Assembly: GCF_003710905.1 (NCBI RefSeq)
Contig: NZ_RHHV01000006.1
Location: forward strand, 248,001-312,000
Source: Brevibacillus parabrevis
Lineage (GTDB): Bacteria; Bacillota; Bacilli; Brevibacillales; Brevibacillaceae
Reading direction: 5' to 3'
DNA: 64,000 nucleotides
Both the position numbers and the translations under genes were made by a program. The notes below the pieces were generated by a model. It ran no database searches, had not been told where the DNA came from, and was given only the letters and a program-made list of their open reading frames with translations. Below, piece after piece: positions 51,419 through 60,351 of this stretch (its first letter is position 1; each line of letters opens with the position of its first letter).

Positions 51419-51890
51419 CATCGACTTGGCAAGCGTCTCCGACACGATCGGGTCAACCAGAACAACGTTCTTGAGAAAAAAGAAATCGGCGTCTGCCGCG
51501 CACTTCTCATCAATAACTACGGACCGGACTCCCTTGACTAAGAAGCTATCGGGATGCTCGCCCTGCGCCAGCCGCTCCAGAGCCAGAGCCTTGCCCGCGT
51601 ATTCCGACTGCTGATAGTCAAAGCAGGACAAGCGTTGCTCTGCATGAACGAGAAAATATGTTTTCTCGGTATTTTTGCCGTTGAAGTAGCGCGTATCTGC
51701 CTGTATGATCTGTACGTCACATTTATGAAGCTTCAAGAGCGCAGCCAATTCAGCCGATGCAAAAAAAGCCCCCGAGGTCGTTACTGCATGCCCCGACTTG
51801 GTAGTATGCTTCCAGCGGAGGGTCAAATACGACATCGCCATCGATGTAGCCGCCGTCCGGATAGGTATGTCCGAGCAGAAAATATTTCAT
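51371..51890 (-). pseudogene. Immunity-like protein gene with a poly-T frameshift (Imm11/Imm43-like layout)
   Basis: ATG 51890 (after a long G-rich ribosome site) opens MKYFLLGHTYPDGGYIDGDV and reaches a run of seven T (51761-51767 complement), where the frame meets a stop four codons later. Dropping one T joins it exactly to the frame that continues ASAELAALLKLHKCDVQII, YFLVHAEQRLSCFDYQQSEY, VVLVDPIVSETLAKSML and ends at 51371 (172 residues). The layout of paired Se-like motifs and a central DYQxSxY recalls DUF1629/Imm11-type immunity proteins (inference). It may be phase-variable, a true pseudogene or a sequencing error. Confidence 0.6.
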
Positions 51891-52025
51891 CCCTTCCCCC
51901 CCTCATAGAATAAGCCAGCATGTCTATTTTAACTCTAATTGCTCATAGGTTCACCAGTATTCTCCAAAAGAGTACAGGCAGCAACGGAATCGCCGAGGAA
52001 TCTAGCCGGAGCGGTGACGATAAAT

Positions 52026-52073
52026 AAAAGACCCTTAAATTACGAAACTAAGCAATTTAAGGGTCTTTTATTA
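52026..52073 (-). terminator. Terminator of the tRNA cluster
   Basis: AAAAGACCCTTAAATT/AATTTAAGGGTCTTTT arms; T-rich on the minus strand after the hairpin, 14 bp downstream of tRNA-Leu. Confidence 0.85.
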
Positions 52074-52086
52074 TGTTCGCAGTTGA

Positions 52087-52170
52087 TGCGGTCGAGAGGA
52101 CTTGAACCTCCACGGTGTTGCCACCACTAGAACCTGAATCTAGCGCGTCTGCCAATTCCGCCACGACCGC
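52087..52170 (-). tRNA. tRNA-Leu (CAG)
   Basis: 84 nt with long variable arm; acceptor GCGGTCG/CGACCGC, anticodon stem CTAGA/TCTAG around loop TTCAGGT giving anticodon CAG. The CCA end is not encoded (the DNA continues TCA). Confidence 0.95.
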
Positions 52171-52181
52171 GTATGAAAAAA

Positions 52182-52258
52182 TGGTGCCGGCAATAGGACT
52201 TGAACCCACAACCCCCTGATTACAAGTCAGGTGCTCTACCAATTGAGCTATACCGGCA
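52182..52258 (-). tRNA. tRNA-Thr (TGT)
   Basis: Acceptor GCCGGTA-type pairing with TTGCCGGC, anticodon stem CCTGA/TCAGG around loop CTTGTAA giving anticodon TGT; the 3' CCA is encoded. Confidence 0.95.
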
Positions 52259-52299
52259 TGTTTGCTGATTTGCTTTTCGCCATGCTTCTCGTAAAAGAA

Positions 52300-52376
52300 T
52301 GGCGGAGCTGACGGGACTCGAACCCGCGACCTCCGGTGTGACAGACCGGCGTGAACTCCAACTTCACCACAGCTCC
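52300..52376 (-). tRNA. tRNA-Asp (GTC)
   Basis: Acceptor GGAGCTG/CAGCTCC, anticodon stem CCGGT/ACCGG around loop CTGTCAC giving anticodon GTC; the 3' CCA is encoded. First gene of the cluster Asp-Thr-Leu. Confidence 0.95.
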
Positions 52377-52561
52377 ATGTGGTTTTTCCATTTTTTGCTC
52401 ACTCTCGTGGGCACTCTTGTAATATAGCATGTTCCCTATCAATTATGCAATAGTTTTTGAAATCTTTTTTAAAACATCATTTTTTCATAGATTTACCATT
52501 GAAAATCCGCTAGAATTTTATCTAGATATGCAGAAAATAGTAGATTGGTGGAGACGATGAT

Positions 52562-53470
52562 ATGAAACTTACTTCGAAGCTACTCACCTCCCTCGCCCTC
52601 TTCACTCTGCTGCCTACTGCTGCCCACGCCGCCTCAGGAGTGTATGTGGTATCAGCAGGTGATACGTTGAGTAAAATCGCCCGCGAGCACCAGACTACCG
52701 TGAGCCAGCTCATGCAAGTCAACCAACTGCAAAGCGACCAGCTGTCGATTGGTCAGACGTTGTCTTTGCCTGATGGCAGTCTGTCGACAAGTGGTGACTC
52801 CGACGCTCCTCATGATGTCGTAACCGCGCCTTCCGACTTCGCGCAGGAAGAACCAGCAGAATTGACCGCTGGCGAAAAGGCTCGTGTGACGGTTGACGTT
52901 CTCAATGTTCGCAAAAAAGCGTCCACCGATGCAAAAGTATTAGGCAAGCTCAAATTTGGTGATGTAGTTGAGGTCGTCCAAACTGGCAGTGAATGGACAA
53001 AAATCGAATTTGAAGATGATGAAGCGTACGTCTTCACCTCTTACCTGAGTCCAAAGCTCACTCCGGATGTTACTTTTTCTGGTGACGTTGATTCCGCCAG
53101 CCTGAAGCATCTGGAAACGATTTTTGAACCTTTGCTGAAAACTCCGTACGTGCTTGGCGGGACCACGCCGGACGGATTTGATTGCAGCGGCTTTACTTCT
53201 TACGTTTTTAACCGCCTTGGGGTTACACTTCCTCGCACATCCGAAGAACAATTCCGCGGCGGGACATCGATTCCGCTGGATCAAGCCCAGCCGGGCGATC
53301 TGCTCTTCTATGATGCGCTTGGAAAAGGACGCGTTTCCCACGTAGCGATTTACTTGGGGAACGGAACGATCGTCCACGCAAACGGGGATGACGTTCGCTA
53401 CGGAAAAGTGGAATACATGCACAAGCTGTATCCATTTTACGGCGTCAAGCGCTACATCGATCTGCAATAA
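52562..53470 (+). CDS. Secreted LysM-SH3b-NlpC/P60 peptidoglycan endopeptidase
   Basis: 302 residues. Signal peptide LLTSLALFTLLPTAAHAA; LysM (about 27-70: YVVSAGDTLSKIAREHQTTV, LSIGQTLSLP); bacterial SH3 (about 105-165: VDVLNVRKKASTDAKVLGKL); NlpC/P60 (about 180-302) with catalytic Cys in DGFDCSGFTSYVF and His in RVSHVAIYLGNG and VHANGDD. It should cleave gamma-D-Glu-diaminopimelate bonds in the wall, anchored by LysM. GGTGGAG lies eight bases before the ATG. All catalytic residues are intact, unlike the first domain of the 19153 gene product. Confidence 0.93.
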   Translation: MKLTSKLLTSLALFTLLPTAAHAASGVYVVSAGDTLSKIAREHQTTVSQLMQVNQLQSDQLSIGQTLSLPDGSLSTSGDSDAPHDVVTAPSDFAQEEPAELTAGEKARVTVDVLNVRKKASTDAKVLGKLKFGDVVEVVQTGSEWTKIEFEDDEAYVFTSYLSPKLTPDVTFSGDVDSASLKHLETIFEPLLKTPYVLGGTTPDGFDCSGFTSYVFNRLGVTLPRTSEEQFRGGTSIPLDQAQPGDLLFYDALGKGRVSHVAIYLGNGTIVHANGDDVRYGKVEYMHKLYPFYGVKRYIDLQ

Positions 53471-53483
53471 GGAATCCACGCAT

Positions 53484-53517
53484 ACAGCCCACACCTGTCA
53501 TCAGGTTGTGGGCTGTT
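53484..53517 (+). terminator. Hairpin after the LysM-NlpC/P60 gene
   Basis: CAGCCCACA/TGTGGGCTG arms with inner CCTG/CAGG, 14 bp after the stop, but with only a short T tract. Confidence 0.6.
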
Positions 53518-53533
53518 CGCATGTTGGATCGGC

Positions 53534-53776
53534 TCAGTGAATTTCGGTGTTATGTCCTGCCTGGGGCGGCTGTTGGTTCGCCCCGATTTCGATCTTGCCC
53601 AGAGCTTGCTTCATTTTGTCGAGCTGAAGCTGGTAATCGCGCACCACTACGGTGAGAACGCTGACCGATTCCTTGAAATCCGGTTCGCTGCTGACCCTGT
53701 CGATGGCTCTATGTAGATGCAGCATTTTGTTCTCTGTTTCCCGTAGTAGGTCGAGTAACTGCAATCCGTTTACCAC
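53534..53776 (-). CDS. Small coiled-coil hypothetical protein (80 aa)
   Basis: A mostly helical protein: QLLDLLRETENKMLHLHRAI, FKESVSVLTVVVRDYQLQLD, then KMKQALGKIEIG and a Pro/Gln-rich tail. Heptad-like leucines suggest a coiled coil. No family recognised. GTG 53776 has GAGGTG six bases upstream. It lies downstream of pepF's terminator region in reverse order, so it is an independent unit. Confidence 0.6.
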   Translation of the reverse strand: MVNGLQLLDLLRETENKMLHLHRAIDRVSSEPDFKESVSVLTVVVRDYQLQLDKMKQALGKIEIGANQQPPQAGHNTEIH

Positions 53777-53834
53777 GTGATCACCTCATTTGTTTTTTCT
53801 TACTTTCTCCCTGTCAGCAAGTTGCTATGCGCAC

Positions 53835-53866
53835 AAAAAAAGCCCGATGCTCAGATCGGGCTTTTT
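53835..53866 (-). terminator. Terminator of pepF
   Basis: AGCCCGAT/ATCGGGCT arms followed by seven T on the minus strand, about ten bases after the pepF stop; also T-rich on the plus strand. Confidence 0.9.
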
Positions 53867-53873
53867 CCTGCAG

Positions 53874-55655
53874 CTAGGCGCGCGCAGCCGCCAGCTCTAC
53901 AAACGTATCGATATCTTTGGCAATCAGGGCGAGCGAGTTGCGCCAGAAGTCAACGGAGCGAACATCTACGTCCATAATCGCAGCGACGTCGGCGATGCTC
54001 ATCTTTCCGGTCACGGACAACAGCTCGTCATATTGCTGCACAAACGCTTCACCGCGCTTCACATACTCGGCGTACAGCCCTTTGGCAAACAGCAGGCCAA
54101 ATGCGTACGGGAAGTTGTAGAAGTTGAAATCGGCGCTGTAGTAGTGCGGTTTGCACACCCACATGTACGGATGCAGCACGGAAGAATCCAGCCCTGCTCC
54201 ATATGCGTCTTTTTGCGCTTGCAGCATCAGTTCCTTCAACTCGCCAACCGACAGGGAGCCTTCGGAACGGCGGGCAAACACCGCGCTTTCAAACAAGTAA
54301 CGGCTGTAAATATCGACGATGACCTGGCTTGCACCGGAGATGTCATTTTCCAAAATCGAAAAGGCTTCTTCCGGGGTTGCCTGAGCCAACGCCGCTTTGG
54401 CGATGATCGTCTCGCACAAAATCGACGCGGTTTCCGCGATCGGCATCGGGTAGTCGCTGTTGTAAAACGCTTCCTGCACCAGACATTCTCCGTGATAGCC
54501 GTGGCCCAGCTCGTGCGCCAATGTGCTCACGTCGTTGTAGCTGCCCGTGTAGTTTGCCATGATCCGGCTTTCCCCTACCATGTGCAGGTTGTAGCAAAAT
54601 GCTCCGCCGCGCTTGCCTTCGCGAGTCTCGGCGTCAATCCACTGGTTGTCGAACGCGCGGGCAGCATAATTCGCCAGTTTTTCGCTAAAGCTACCAAAGT
54701 GCTTCACGATGAAATCACGCGCTTCCTGATACGTAAAGCGCATGTCCGCTTCGCCAACCGGAGCGAACAAATCGTAGAACGGCAGACCGTTCTCATGGCC
54801 GAGCAGCTTCGCTTTGGCCTGGAAGTATTTTGTAAAAGCTGGCAAGCTTTCCTTCATCGCGGTCAGCATCGCGTCGAGTGTAGCCTTGTCCATGCGCGAG
54901 TCGAGCAGCGTTTTTTCCAGAGGCGATTCATAGCCGCGCAGCTTCGCTACCGTAATGACTTCGCCCTTGATCCCATTCAGGCTCGCCGCAGACGATTCCT
55001 CGATCTTCTTGTAGGCTGCCAGTTCAGCCTCGTAAGCCGTTTTGCGCAGAGCGGCATCTTTTTCATGCGCCATGTTGCGAACGACAGGCAACGGCAATTG
55101 CTTCGCCTCTCCGTCGATGGTAATGTCGACCAAAAGCGTCGACGTCAGCATTTCTTGCAGCTTCGTCCAGGCATTGGAACCTGTGTTTTTCATTTTGGCT
55201 AAAATGATTTCTTCTTTTTCGCTGAGCATGTACTTGCTCTTCTCGGACAGTTCCGTCAGCATGTAGCGATGGGTTTCCAGCAGGTCGGACTGGCTGATCA
55301 GCTCGCTCAGATTGTCCAGTTGGCCGAGCCATTTTTGGAACAGGACGCCCGGCTCCACCAGTTCAACAGACTGATCCTGGATTTTCTCGATGAATTGCAG
55401 CGCTTTTTCATTTTTGGCGTCAACGCTCGCGGTCAGTTCGCCATAAGCGTACAAGCGATATTGCGTCTGCAAAATCGAAGTCATCTTCGCAATGTATGTC
55501 TCCATCTTTTGCACAGCGTCATCTGCCGTTTGCAGGCTCGCTTGCGCCCAGCTTTTTACCTCGTCCATCTCCCGGCAAAGTTTCTCCCAGTCTTGCTTGC
55601 ACTCCGGCGAATCAAACGATGTGTACAACACATCCAAATTCCAGCGCATATTCAT
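53874..55655 (-). CDS. pepF: Oligoendopeptidase F (M3B metallopeptidase)
   Basis: 593 residues, cytoplasmic zinc peptidase cleaving peptides of roughly 7-17 residues. An all-helical N-terminal half (LDVLYTSFDSPECKQDWEKL ...) leads to the zinc motif STLAHELGHGYHGE near residue 380, with the third ligand Glu in PIAETASILCE. C-terminal substrate loop ADFNFYNFPYAFGLLFAKGL is typical. GAGGAGG precedes the ATG. It is separated from the upstream peptidase operon by a strong terminator, yet its role in peptide turnover matches those genes. Confidence 0.95.
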   Translation of the reverse strand: MNMRWNLDVLYTSFDSPECKQDWEKLCREMDEVKSWAQASLQTADDAVQKMETYIAKMTSILQTQYRLYAYGELTASVDAKNEKALQFIEKIQDQSVELVEPGVLFQKWLGQLDNLSELISQSDLLETHRYMLTELSEKSKYMLSEKEEIILAKMKNTGSNAWTKLQEMLTSTLLVDITIDGEAKQLPLPVVRNMAHEKDAALRKTAYEAELAAYKKIEESSAASLNGIKGEVITVAKLRGYESPLEKTLLDSRMDKATLDAMLTAMKESLPAFTKYFQAKAKLLGHENGLPFYDLFAPVGEADMRFTYQEARDFIVKHFGSFSEKLANYAARAFDNQWIDAETREGKRGGAFCYNLHMVGESRIMANYTGSYNDVSTLAHELGHGYHGECLVQEAFYNSDYPMPIAETASILCETIIAKAALAQATPEEAFSILENDISGASQVIVDIYSRYLFESAVFARRSEGSLSVGELKELMLQAQKDAYGAGLDSSVLHPYMWVCKPHYYSADFNFYNFPYAFGLLFAKGLYAEYVKRGEAFVQQYDELLSVTGKMSIADVAAIMDVDVRSVDFWRNSLALIAKDIDTFVELAAARA

Positions 55656-55742
55656 AGGCCCGGCCTCCTCTTGCGTATGTATCAGTCTCTATTGTAAAAA
55701 AATTTGGATAGATTAAGCAAGTTTTTATCAAATCGCAACGCG

Positions 55743-55782
55743 AAAAAGACTTTGCCACACGCTTTGGCAAAGTCAGCTTTTT
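55743..55782 (-). terminator. Terminator of the sigma-54 ECF-peptidase operon
   Basis: GACTTTGCCA/TGGCAAAGTC arms within a longer A/T stem, followed by TTTTTCG on the minus strand, immediately after the M20 peptidase stop. Confidence 0.9.
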
Positions 55783-55783
55783 C

Positions 55784-57001
55784 TCACGCACGGACAGGCT
55801 GTGTCAAGAAGGTCAAGGCAGACAAGGCAAACAGTTGGGTCGATTCCACCAACTCATCAATGTCCACGTACTCATCGGCATGATGCGGAATGTGGCGATC
55901 GCCCGCTCCGGTCGTCAAGATCGGGATTCCGGCCTTGTGCAAAAAGGTTCCGTCCGTCGCTCCCGGCACTCCGTTGTAAATCGGTGCCTTTCCGGTGATC
56001 TCGCGGTAGGCGCTGGCAACGGACGTGACGACTTCCGCTTCCATCGCGGTCAACGTCCACGGACGCTCCTCGATGACTTCCAGTGTCGCCTTGAATTTGT
56101 CGTCCTCTCTGGCCAATGCTTGCAAAATCGCTTGCATCTCTTCGTGGAGCCGCTCATGCTCTTGTCCGGGAACAGTCCGAATATCCAGGGTCGTCATGCA
56201 CTGATCGGGCACGACGTTGATTTGCGCATCGCCTTTGACCGGCGCCTGAACAATCGTTGGCGTAATGCTCGGCCAGCCAAGCATCGGGTGCTCGCCCAGT
56301 CTCGCCATCTCCCGGCGCTCCAGCTCTTCCAGGGCCACGATGGCTCGGGCCATCCGCGTATTGGGATTAATCCCTGTCAGCGGCATCGCGCCGTGCGCCA
56401 TTTTGCCATATGTACGCAAGATCGCCCGCATCGCTCCTTTTTGGGTGATGCACAGCTGGTTTTCTTCCGGCTCGCAGATGATGGCGGCATCGACGCCTTT
56501 TGCCCAGCCCCTTTTGATAAAGTCCTTGATCCCGATCATCATGCCTTCTTCATCGCACGGGATACACAACAAAATTTTGCCCGCAAACGCTTCTTTGGAA
56601 CGCTGAATGGCCTTGACCGCGCAAATCGCGGCGGCGAGGTTTCCTTTTGTATCGCACGCGCCCCGTCCGTAAATCCGCCCGCCGGAAATAGCCGCACCGA
56701 ACGGATCGTAGCTCCAGGCATCGCGATCGCCCTCTGTCACGACGTCTGTGTGTGCTTCGAACAGCAACGTTTTCCCCGGTCTGCCCGAGTCGTAAAAAGC
56801 GATGACATTCGGACGTCCTGGAACGACTTCTTCGTAAAAGACTTGCAGCCCCATCTTGCGCAGGTAATCGGCCACAAACAAAGCGACCCGCTCCTCGTTT
56901 GCCCCCGCCTGCTCCGGGCGAAACACGCTCGGAATCCGCACCAGCTCCTGCGTCAAGCGCACAACCTCTTGCTCGTCTACAAAGGATATTACCTGATTCA
57001 T
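55784..57001 (-). CDS. M20-family amidohydrolase/peptidase (ArgE/DapE-like)
   Basis: 405 residues, two-zinc enzyme. Ligands and catalytic residues are in LLFEAHTDVVTEGDRDAWSY (His, Asp), GRGACDTKGNLAAAICAVKA (bridging Asp), CIPCDEEGMMIGI (catalytic Glu and ligand Glu), AIICEPEENQ and TTGAGDRHIPHHADEYVDI (last His). The insert domain GAMRAILRTYGKMAHGAMPL is the dimerisation lid. Such enzymes cleave N-acyl amino acids or dipeptides. Last gene of the sigma-54 operon, 58 bp after the P1 peptidase gene. Confidence 0.9.
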   Translation of the reverse strand: MNQVISFVDEQEVVRLTQELVRIPSVFRPEQAGANEERVALFVADYLRKMGLQVFYEEVVPGRPNVIAFYDSGRPGKTLLFEAHTDVVTEGDRDAWSYDPFGAAISGGRIYGRGACDTKGNLAAAICAVKAIQRSKEAFAGKILLCIPCDEEGMMIGIKDFIKRGWAKGVDAAIICEPEENQLCITQKGAMRAILRTYGKMAHGAMPLTGINPNTRMARAIVALEELERREMARLGEHPMLGWPSITPTIVQAPVKGDAQINVVPDQCMTTLDIRTVPGQEHERLHEEMQAILQALAREDDKFKATLEVIEERPWTLTAMEAEVVTSVASAYREITGKAPIYNGVPGATDGTFLHKAGIPILTTGAGDRHIPHHADEYVDIDELVESTQLFALSALTFLTQPVRA

Positions 57002-57059
57002 CAGACCGTCTCCTCCCCTGCGTCCCTATGCGTGATCAATAGGCTGTTTTCTGTTTTCG

Positions 57060-58019
57060 TCAGTTGTGAAAGCTGCTGTAGGCCGGAAGACCGCCCGCTT
57101 CTTTCGCCGCCTTGACCGCGTTCACGACAGCCGCAGCCAGCACATCTGCCGACAAGGCTCCCACTACATCTACCGCAGCTTCCATCTCTCCTGTCGCGAC
57201 GGAAAAAATCGTGTCGCCATCGTACATCGTATGGATCGGCCGAATGGTGCGGGCAAGCCCGTCGTGCGCCATTTGCGCGACTTTTTGCGCCTCGGCCTTG
57301 GTCAGCTTCGCATTGCTGGCGACGACGGCAATCGTCGTGTTCGTGCCTGGGGGAATCGGGGAAAAAGCGTGTTGGAGCATCATGTCCACGCTGTCGCGAA
57401 TCTCGCGGTGCTCATCCAAAGGGCCTGCGAGAATCTCGCCCGTCTTTGGCTCCATCACATGCCCGACCGCGTTGACTGCGACGAGCGCGCCAATGACCAG
57501 ACCGTTCGGCAAGCTTAGCGACGCGCTGCCCAGACCGCTTTTCATCGCGTTGGCAAACCCGTTCAGCTTGCCCACCGAAGCGCCTGTACCCGCGCCGACA
57601 TTTCCTTCGCTGACCGCTTCCGAAGTCGCCGCCGCTGCCGCCTGATAGCCCATGTGGCGATCCGGCCGCACCCGATGATCCCCGACGGCAAGATCAAACA
57701 AAACCGCAGCAGGCACGATGGGCACGACCCCGTAGCCAACATCCAGACCAACGCCTTTTTCCTCTAGATACTGCATAACCCCTGTGGCGGCGTCGAGGCC
57801 GTACGCGCTGCCTCCGGAAAGGCAGATGGCATGCACGACGCTCACGAGATTGAGCGGGTCAAGCAAATCCGTCTCGCGGGTGCCCGGGGCAGAACCCCGG
57901 ACATCCACGCCGCAGACAGACGGCTTGTCGAGCAAAATGACGCTGCAGCCTGTCAATGCTTCTTCGTTTTGGGCGTGCCCGACTTTGACGCCTGGCACGT
58001 CGACAATCGTTCCTGTCAT
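57060..58019 (-). CDS. P1 (S58) family peptidase, DmpA/BapA-like
   Basis: 319 residues. Self-processing Ntn-fold aminopeptidase family: N-terminal VPGVKVGHAQNEEALTGCSV, RGSAPGTRETDLLDPLN, AICLSGGSAYGLDAATGV. Candidate nucleophile region NTTIAVVASNAKLTKAEAQ, where Thr after GTN starts the beta chain (PGTNTTIAVVA). Relatives cleave N-terminal D-, L- or beta-amino acids such as beta-alanyl peptides. Coupled to the ECF S-component gene by a three-base gap, so it probably acts on the imported compound. Confidence 0.9.
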   Translation of the reverse strand: MTGTIVDVPGVKVGHAQNEEALTGCSVILLDKPSVCGVDVRGSAPGTRETDLLDPLNLVSVVHAICLSGGSAYGLDAATGVMQYLEEKGVGLDVGYGVVPIVPAAVLFDLAVGDHRVRPDRHMGYQAAAAATSEAVSEGNVGAGTGASVGKLNGFANAMKSGLGSASLSLPNGLVIGALVAVNAVGHVMEPKTGEILAGPLDEHREIRDSVDMMLQHAFSPIPPGTNTTIAVVASNAKLTKAEAQKVAQMAHDGLARTIRPIHTMYDGDTIFSVATGEMEAAVDVVGALSADVLAAAVVNAVKAAKEAGGLPAYSSFHN

Positions 58020-58022
58020 TGG

Positions 58023-58580
58023 CTAAAAATCTCCTGAAATTTTTGATTTTTGTCTCCCGGAGCTTCCAAGCTTTTTCCACGCTGCCACGACCGCCAAGGT
58101 GACGATCACGGAAACGACCGCTTCCGGCAAACCGTTCGTAACGGCAACAGTCGCCGCTACCCCGAATGGCATGTAGCCGCGAATTACGGCCAGCCCGAGC
58201 ACCAGGACGGTGTTCGTCAACGCTCCGATGAATCCGGCTGCGCCAATGGCGAGGTACTGGTTGACATTTTTCAACCCGACGTAGGTCAAATACGCCGTCA
58301 CCCCGATAAACAAGCGCGGGAGGATCGCTACCAGCGGATCTTTAAAGAGCGGAACAGTGGCGTTCAGGAAGGAAGAAACTCCAAAAATGAGACCAATGAT
58401 CATTCCAACGCCCCAGCCCTCCATGATGCCGCCAATGACTGCCGGGATGTGCATGATGGTGGCATTGCCTGCCGCCGTAGGAACAGGAATGTAGCCGAGG
58501 CGCGTCACCCCGAGCAAAATCGCAATCGCTCCGAGAACCCCGGCAATGACGATCTTGCGTACGGTCAATCCTTTTTCCAT
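58023..58580 (-). CDS. ECF transporter substrate-binding (S) component
   Basis: 185 residues with about six helices. IVIAGVLGAIAILLGVTRLG, the segment PTAAGNATIMHIPAVIGGIM and GMIIGLIFGVSSFLNATVPL resemble small S components such as pantothenate or queuosine-precursor-like binders; the substrate is not deducible. The Ala-rich helix 1 that docks on EcfT (AGVLGAIAIL) is present. AAGGAGGAG precedes ATG 58580. It sits between EcfT and a peptidase gene, which argues for a peptide-like or amide substrate. Confidence 0.87.
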   Translation of the reverse strand: MEKGLTVRKIVIAGVLGAIAILLGVTRLGYIPVPTAAGNATIMHIPAVIGGIMEGWGVGMIIGLIFGVSSFLNATVPLFKDPLVAILPRLFIGVTAYLTYVGLKNVNQYLAIGAAGFIGALTNTVLVLGLAVIRGYMPFGVAATVAVTNGLPEAVVSVIVTLAVVAAWKKLGSSGRQKSKISGDF

Positions 58581-58641
58581 GCGTACTCCTCCTTTTACCT
58601 GCGATTGATATGGAACCCTCTGTAGGGAGAACTCCCGAATA

Positions 58642-59478
58642 CTACCACGGTATTCCCAGCATGACGACGGAAATGACTACGCTTGCACCCAGCGCCGCAT
58701 AGTCGATGCCTTTGGCCTTGTACTGCGTATAACGCGTCCGGGATGCACCTGGCATATAGCACCTTGCTTCCATCGCCAAAATCAGATCCTCGGCGCGGGA
58801 CAGCGCGACATTGAATAGCGGAATGATGATCGGGAACATGTCTTTGGTGCGCTGCACGATCCGCCACCACTCGCCTGTGCCGAAGTCTGCGCCGCGCGAA
58901 GCCTGCGCTTTCATCATTTTTTCCATTTCCATCGCAAACGTCGGGACGAAGCGAATCGCGATCGTAATGATCAAGGCAAACGCATGGACGGGAAACTTGA
59001 CTTTTTCCAACGGCCCCAAAAGCCGCTCCATCCCGTGTGTCAGCTCGGTCGTCGAGGTGCTCAGCGTCAGCACGCTGGAGAGGAAAATCACTTCCACAAA
59101 ACGCATCGCCGAGACGATGACGAGCCGGATGCTTTCGCTGGAGATCGAGATAATGCCGTACTGGAAGTAGACTGTGCCGCCATTGGCGATCTCGCCGTAA
59201 AAAAGCAATTGCATGATGGCCAAAATAATGATGAACGGAATCGCTGGCTTGATGCCGGAGATGCCGTAGTGCAGCGGGATTTTCGATACCTGGAACAGCC
59301 ACAGGCACACCGCCAGCGCAAACAGGTTGCCGACGTATGTGTTGCAGATGGCAATCGCTACGATCAGGATGGCAAAAGCGCCAAGCTTGAACCGGGGGTC
59401 GAGGCGATGCACGACAGAAGCAGTCGGCAAATACTGGCCGATGGTAATATTGCGCGTCAATTCAAATTCCGCAGACAT
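58642..59478 (-). CDS. ecfT: ECF transporter transmembrane component EcfT
   Basis: 278 residues: about five helices, with the two short coupling motifs that contact the ATPases in FAMEMEKMMKAQASRGADFG (first Ala-Arg-Gly) and LILAMEARCYMPGASRTRY (second). It bridges the S component and the ATPase dimer. GAGGGGA precedes ATG 59478. Dedicated EcfT beside its own S component marks a group-I-type ECF transporter rather than the shared module normally found near rplQ. Confidence 0.92.
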   Translation of the reverse strand: MSAEFELTRNITIGQYLPTASVVHRLDPRFKLGAFAILIVAIAICNTYVGNLFALAVCLWLFQVSKIPLHYGISGIKPAIPFIIILAIMQLLFYGEIANGGTVYFQYGIISISSESIRLVIVSAMRFVEVIFLSSVLTLSTSTTELTHGMERLLGPLEKVKFPVHAFALIITIAIRFVPTFAMEMEKMMKAQASRGADFGTGEWWRIVQRTKDMFPIIIPLFNVALSRAEDLILAMEARCYMPGASRTRYTQYKAKGIDYAALGASVVISVVMLGIPW

Positions 59479-59490
59479 GGACTCCCCTCC

Positions 59491-60351
59491 CTAGCGTTGG
59501 ATCAGCTTCAAAATTTCGCAGGCGGTTTCTTCCGGCAAAAACGCTCCCGGATTGATGTCGTAGCCGCGTTCGCGCAGACGGTACAAAATATCGACCGATT
59601 CCGGCGTGCCGATATGATGCTCGCGCAGCAGCTCCTGGTTTCCGAAAATTTGCCGCGGCGTTCCTTCGCAGACCGCCTTGCCATTTGCCATCACGTAGAC
59701 GCGGTCCGCGAGCTGCGATACCTCTTCCATGTTGTGGGAAACAAAAATTACCGTCAGTCCTTCTTCGCGATTCAAGCGTCTGATTCGCCCGAGCAGTTCC
59801 AGGCGGGAACGGGGATCGAGACCAGCGGTAGGCTCGTCAAGCACCAGCACTTTTGGCTGCAAAGACAAAACGCCTGCCAGTGCGACCTTGCGCTTTTGAC
59901 CGCCGCTCAGTGCGTAAGTCGGCCGATCCTTCATTTCCTGGAAGTTCAGGCCAACGAGGTCCATCGCCCATTTCACGCGGTTTTTCACTTCTTCCAGCGG
60001 AAGTCCCATTTTAAACGGACCGTAGGCCACATCGTCTCCGACCAGCTTTTCGAACAACTGGTCTTCCGGGTTTTGAAAAACGAGGCCGACTTGTCTGCGC
60101 AAGGAACGAATGTCGATTTTCGGCTGGGAAACATCCATGCCGTTCACGATGACTTTCCCTGATTGCGGCCGAATCAAGCCGTTGAAATGCTGGATCAGCG
60201 TCGATTTGCCGGAGCCTGTATGACCGATGATCGCCAGGCACTCGCCCGCTTGCACTTGCAGGCTGACTTCATTCAGCGCCACATGCGACAGCGGGGTTCC
60301 TTGCATGTACACATGGGACAGCTTTTGCACGTCTACAATCGGCTGTGTCAT
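59491..60351 (-). CDS. ecfA2: ECF transporter ATPase EcfA2
   Basis: 286 residues: Walker A IIGHTGSGKSTLIQHFNGL, Q-loop LVFQNPEDQLFEKLVGDDVA, signature LSGGQKRKVALAGVL, Walker B VLVLDEPTAGLDP and the EcfA2 C-terminal extension. The HTGSGKST form and the Q-loop sequence are diagnostic of EcfA2. It overlaps EcfA1 by four bases (ATGA), coupling translation. Confidence 0.93.
   Translation of the reverse strand: MTQPIVDVQKLSHVYMQGTPLSHVALNEVSLQVQAGECLAIIGHTGSGKSTLIQHFNGLIRPQSGKVIVNGMDVSQPKIDIRSLRRQVGLVFQNPEDQLFEKLVGDDVAYGPFKMGLPLEEVKNRVKWAMDLVGLNFQEMKDRPTYALSGGQKRKVALAGVLSLQPKVLVLDEPTAGLDPRSRLELLGRIRRLNREEGLTVIFVSHNMEEVSQLADRVYVMANGKAVCEGTPRQIFGNQELLREHHIGTPESVDILYRLRERGYDINPGAFLPEETACEILKLIQR

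Noticed and set aside
52057-52442. Short open frames at 52057-52242 and 52248-52442
   Set aside because: They lie entirely across the three tRNA genes and their spacers.
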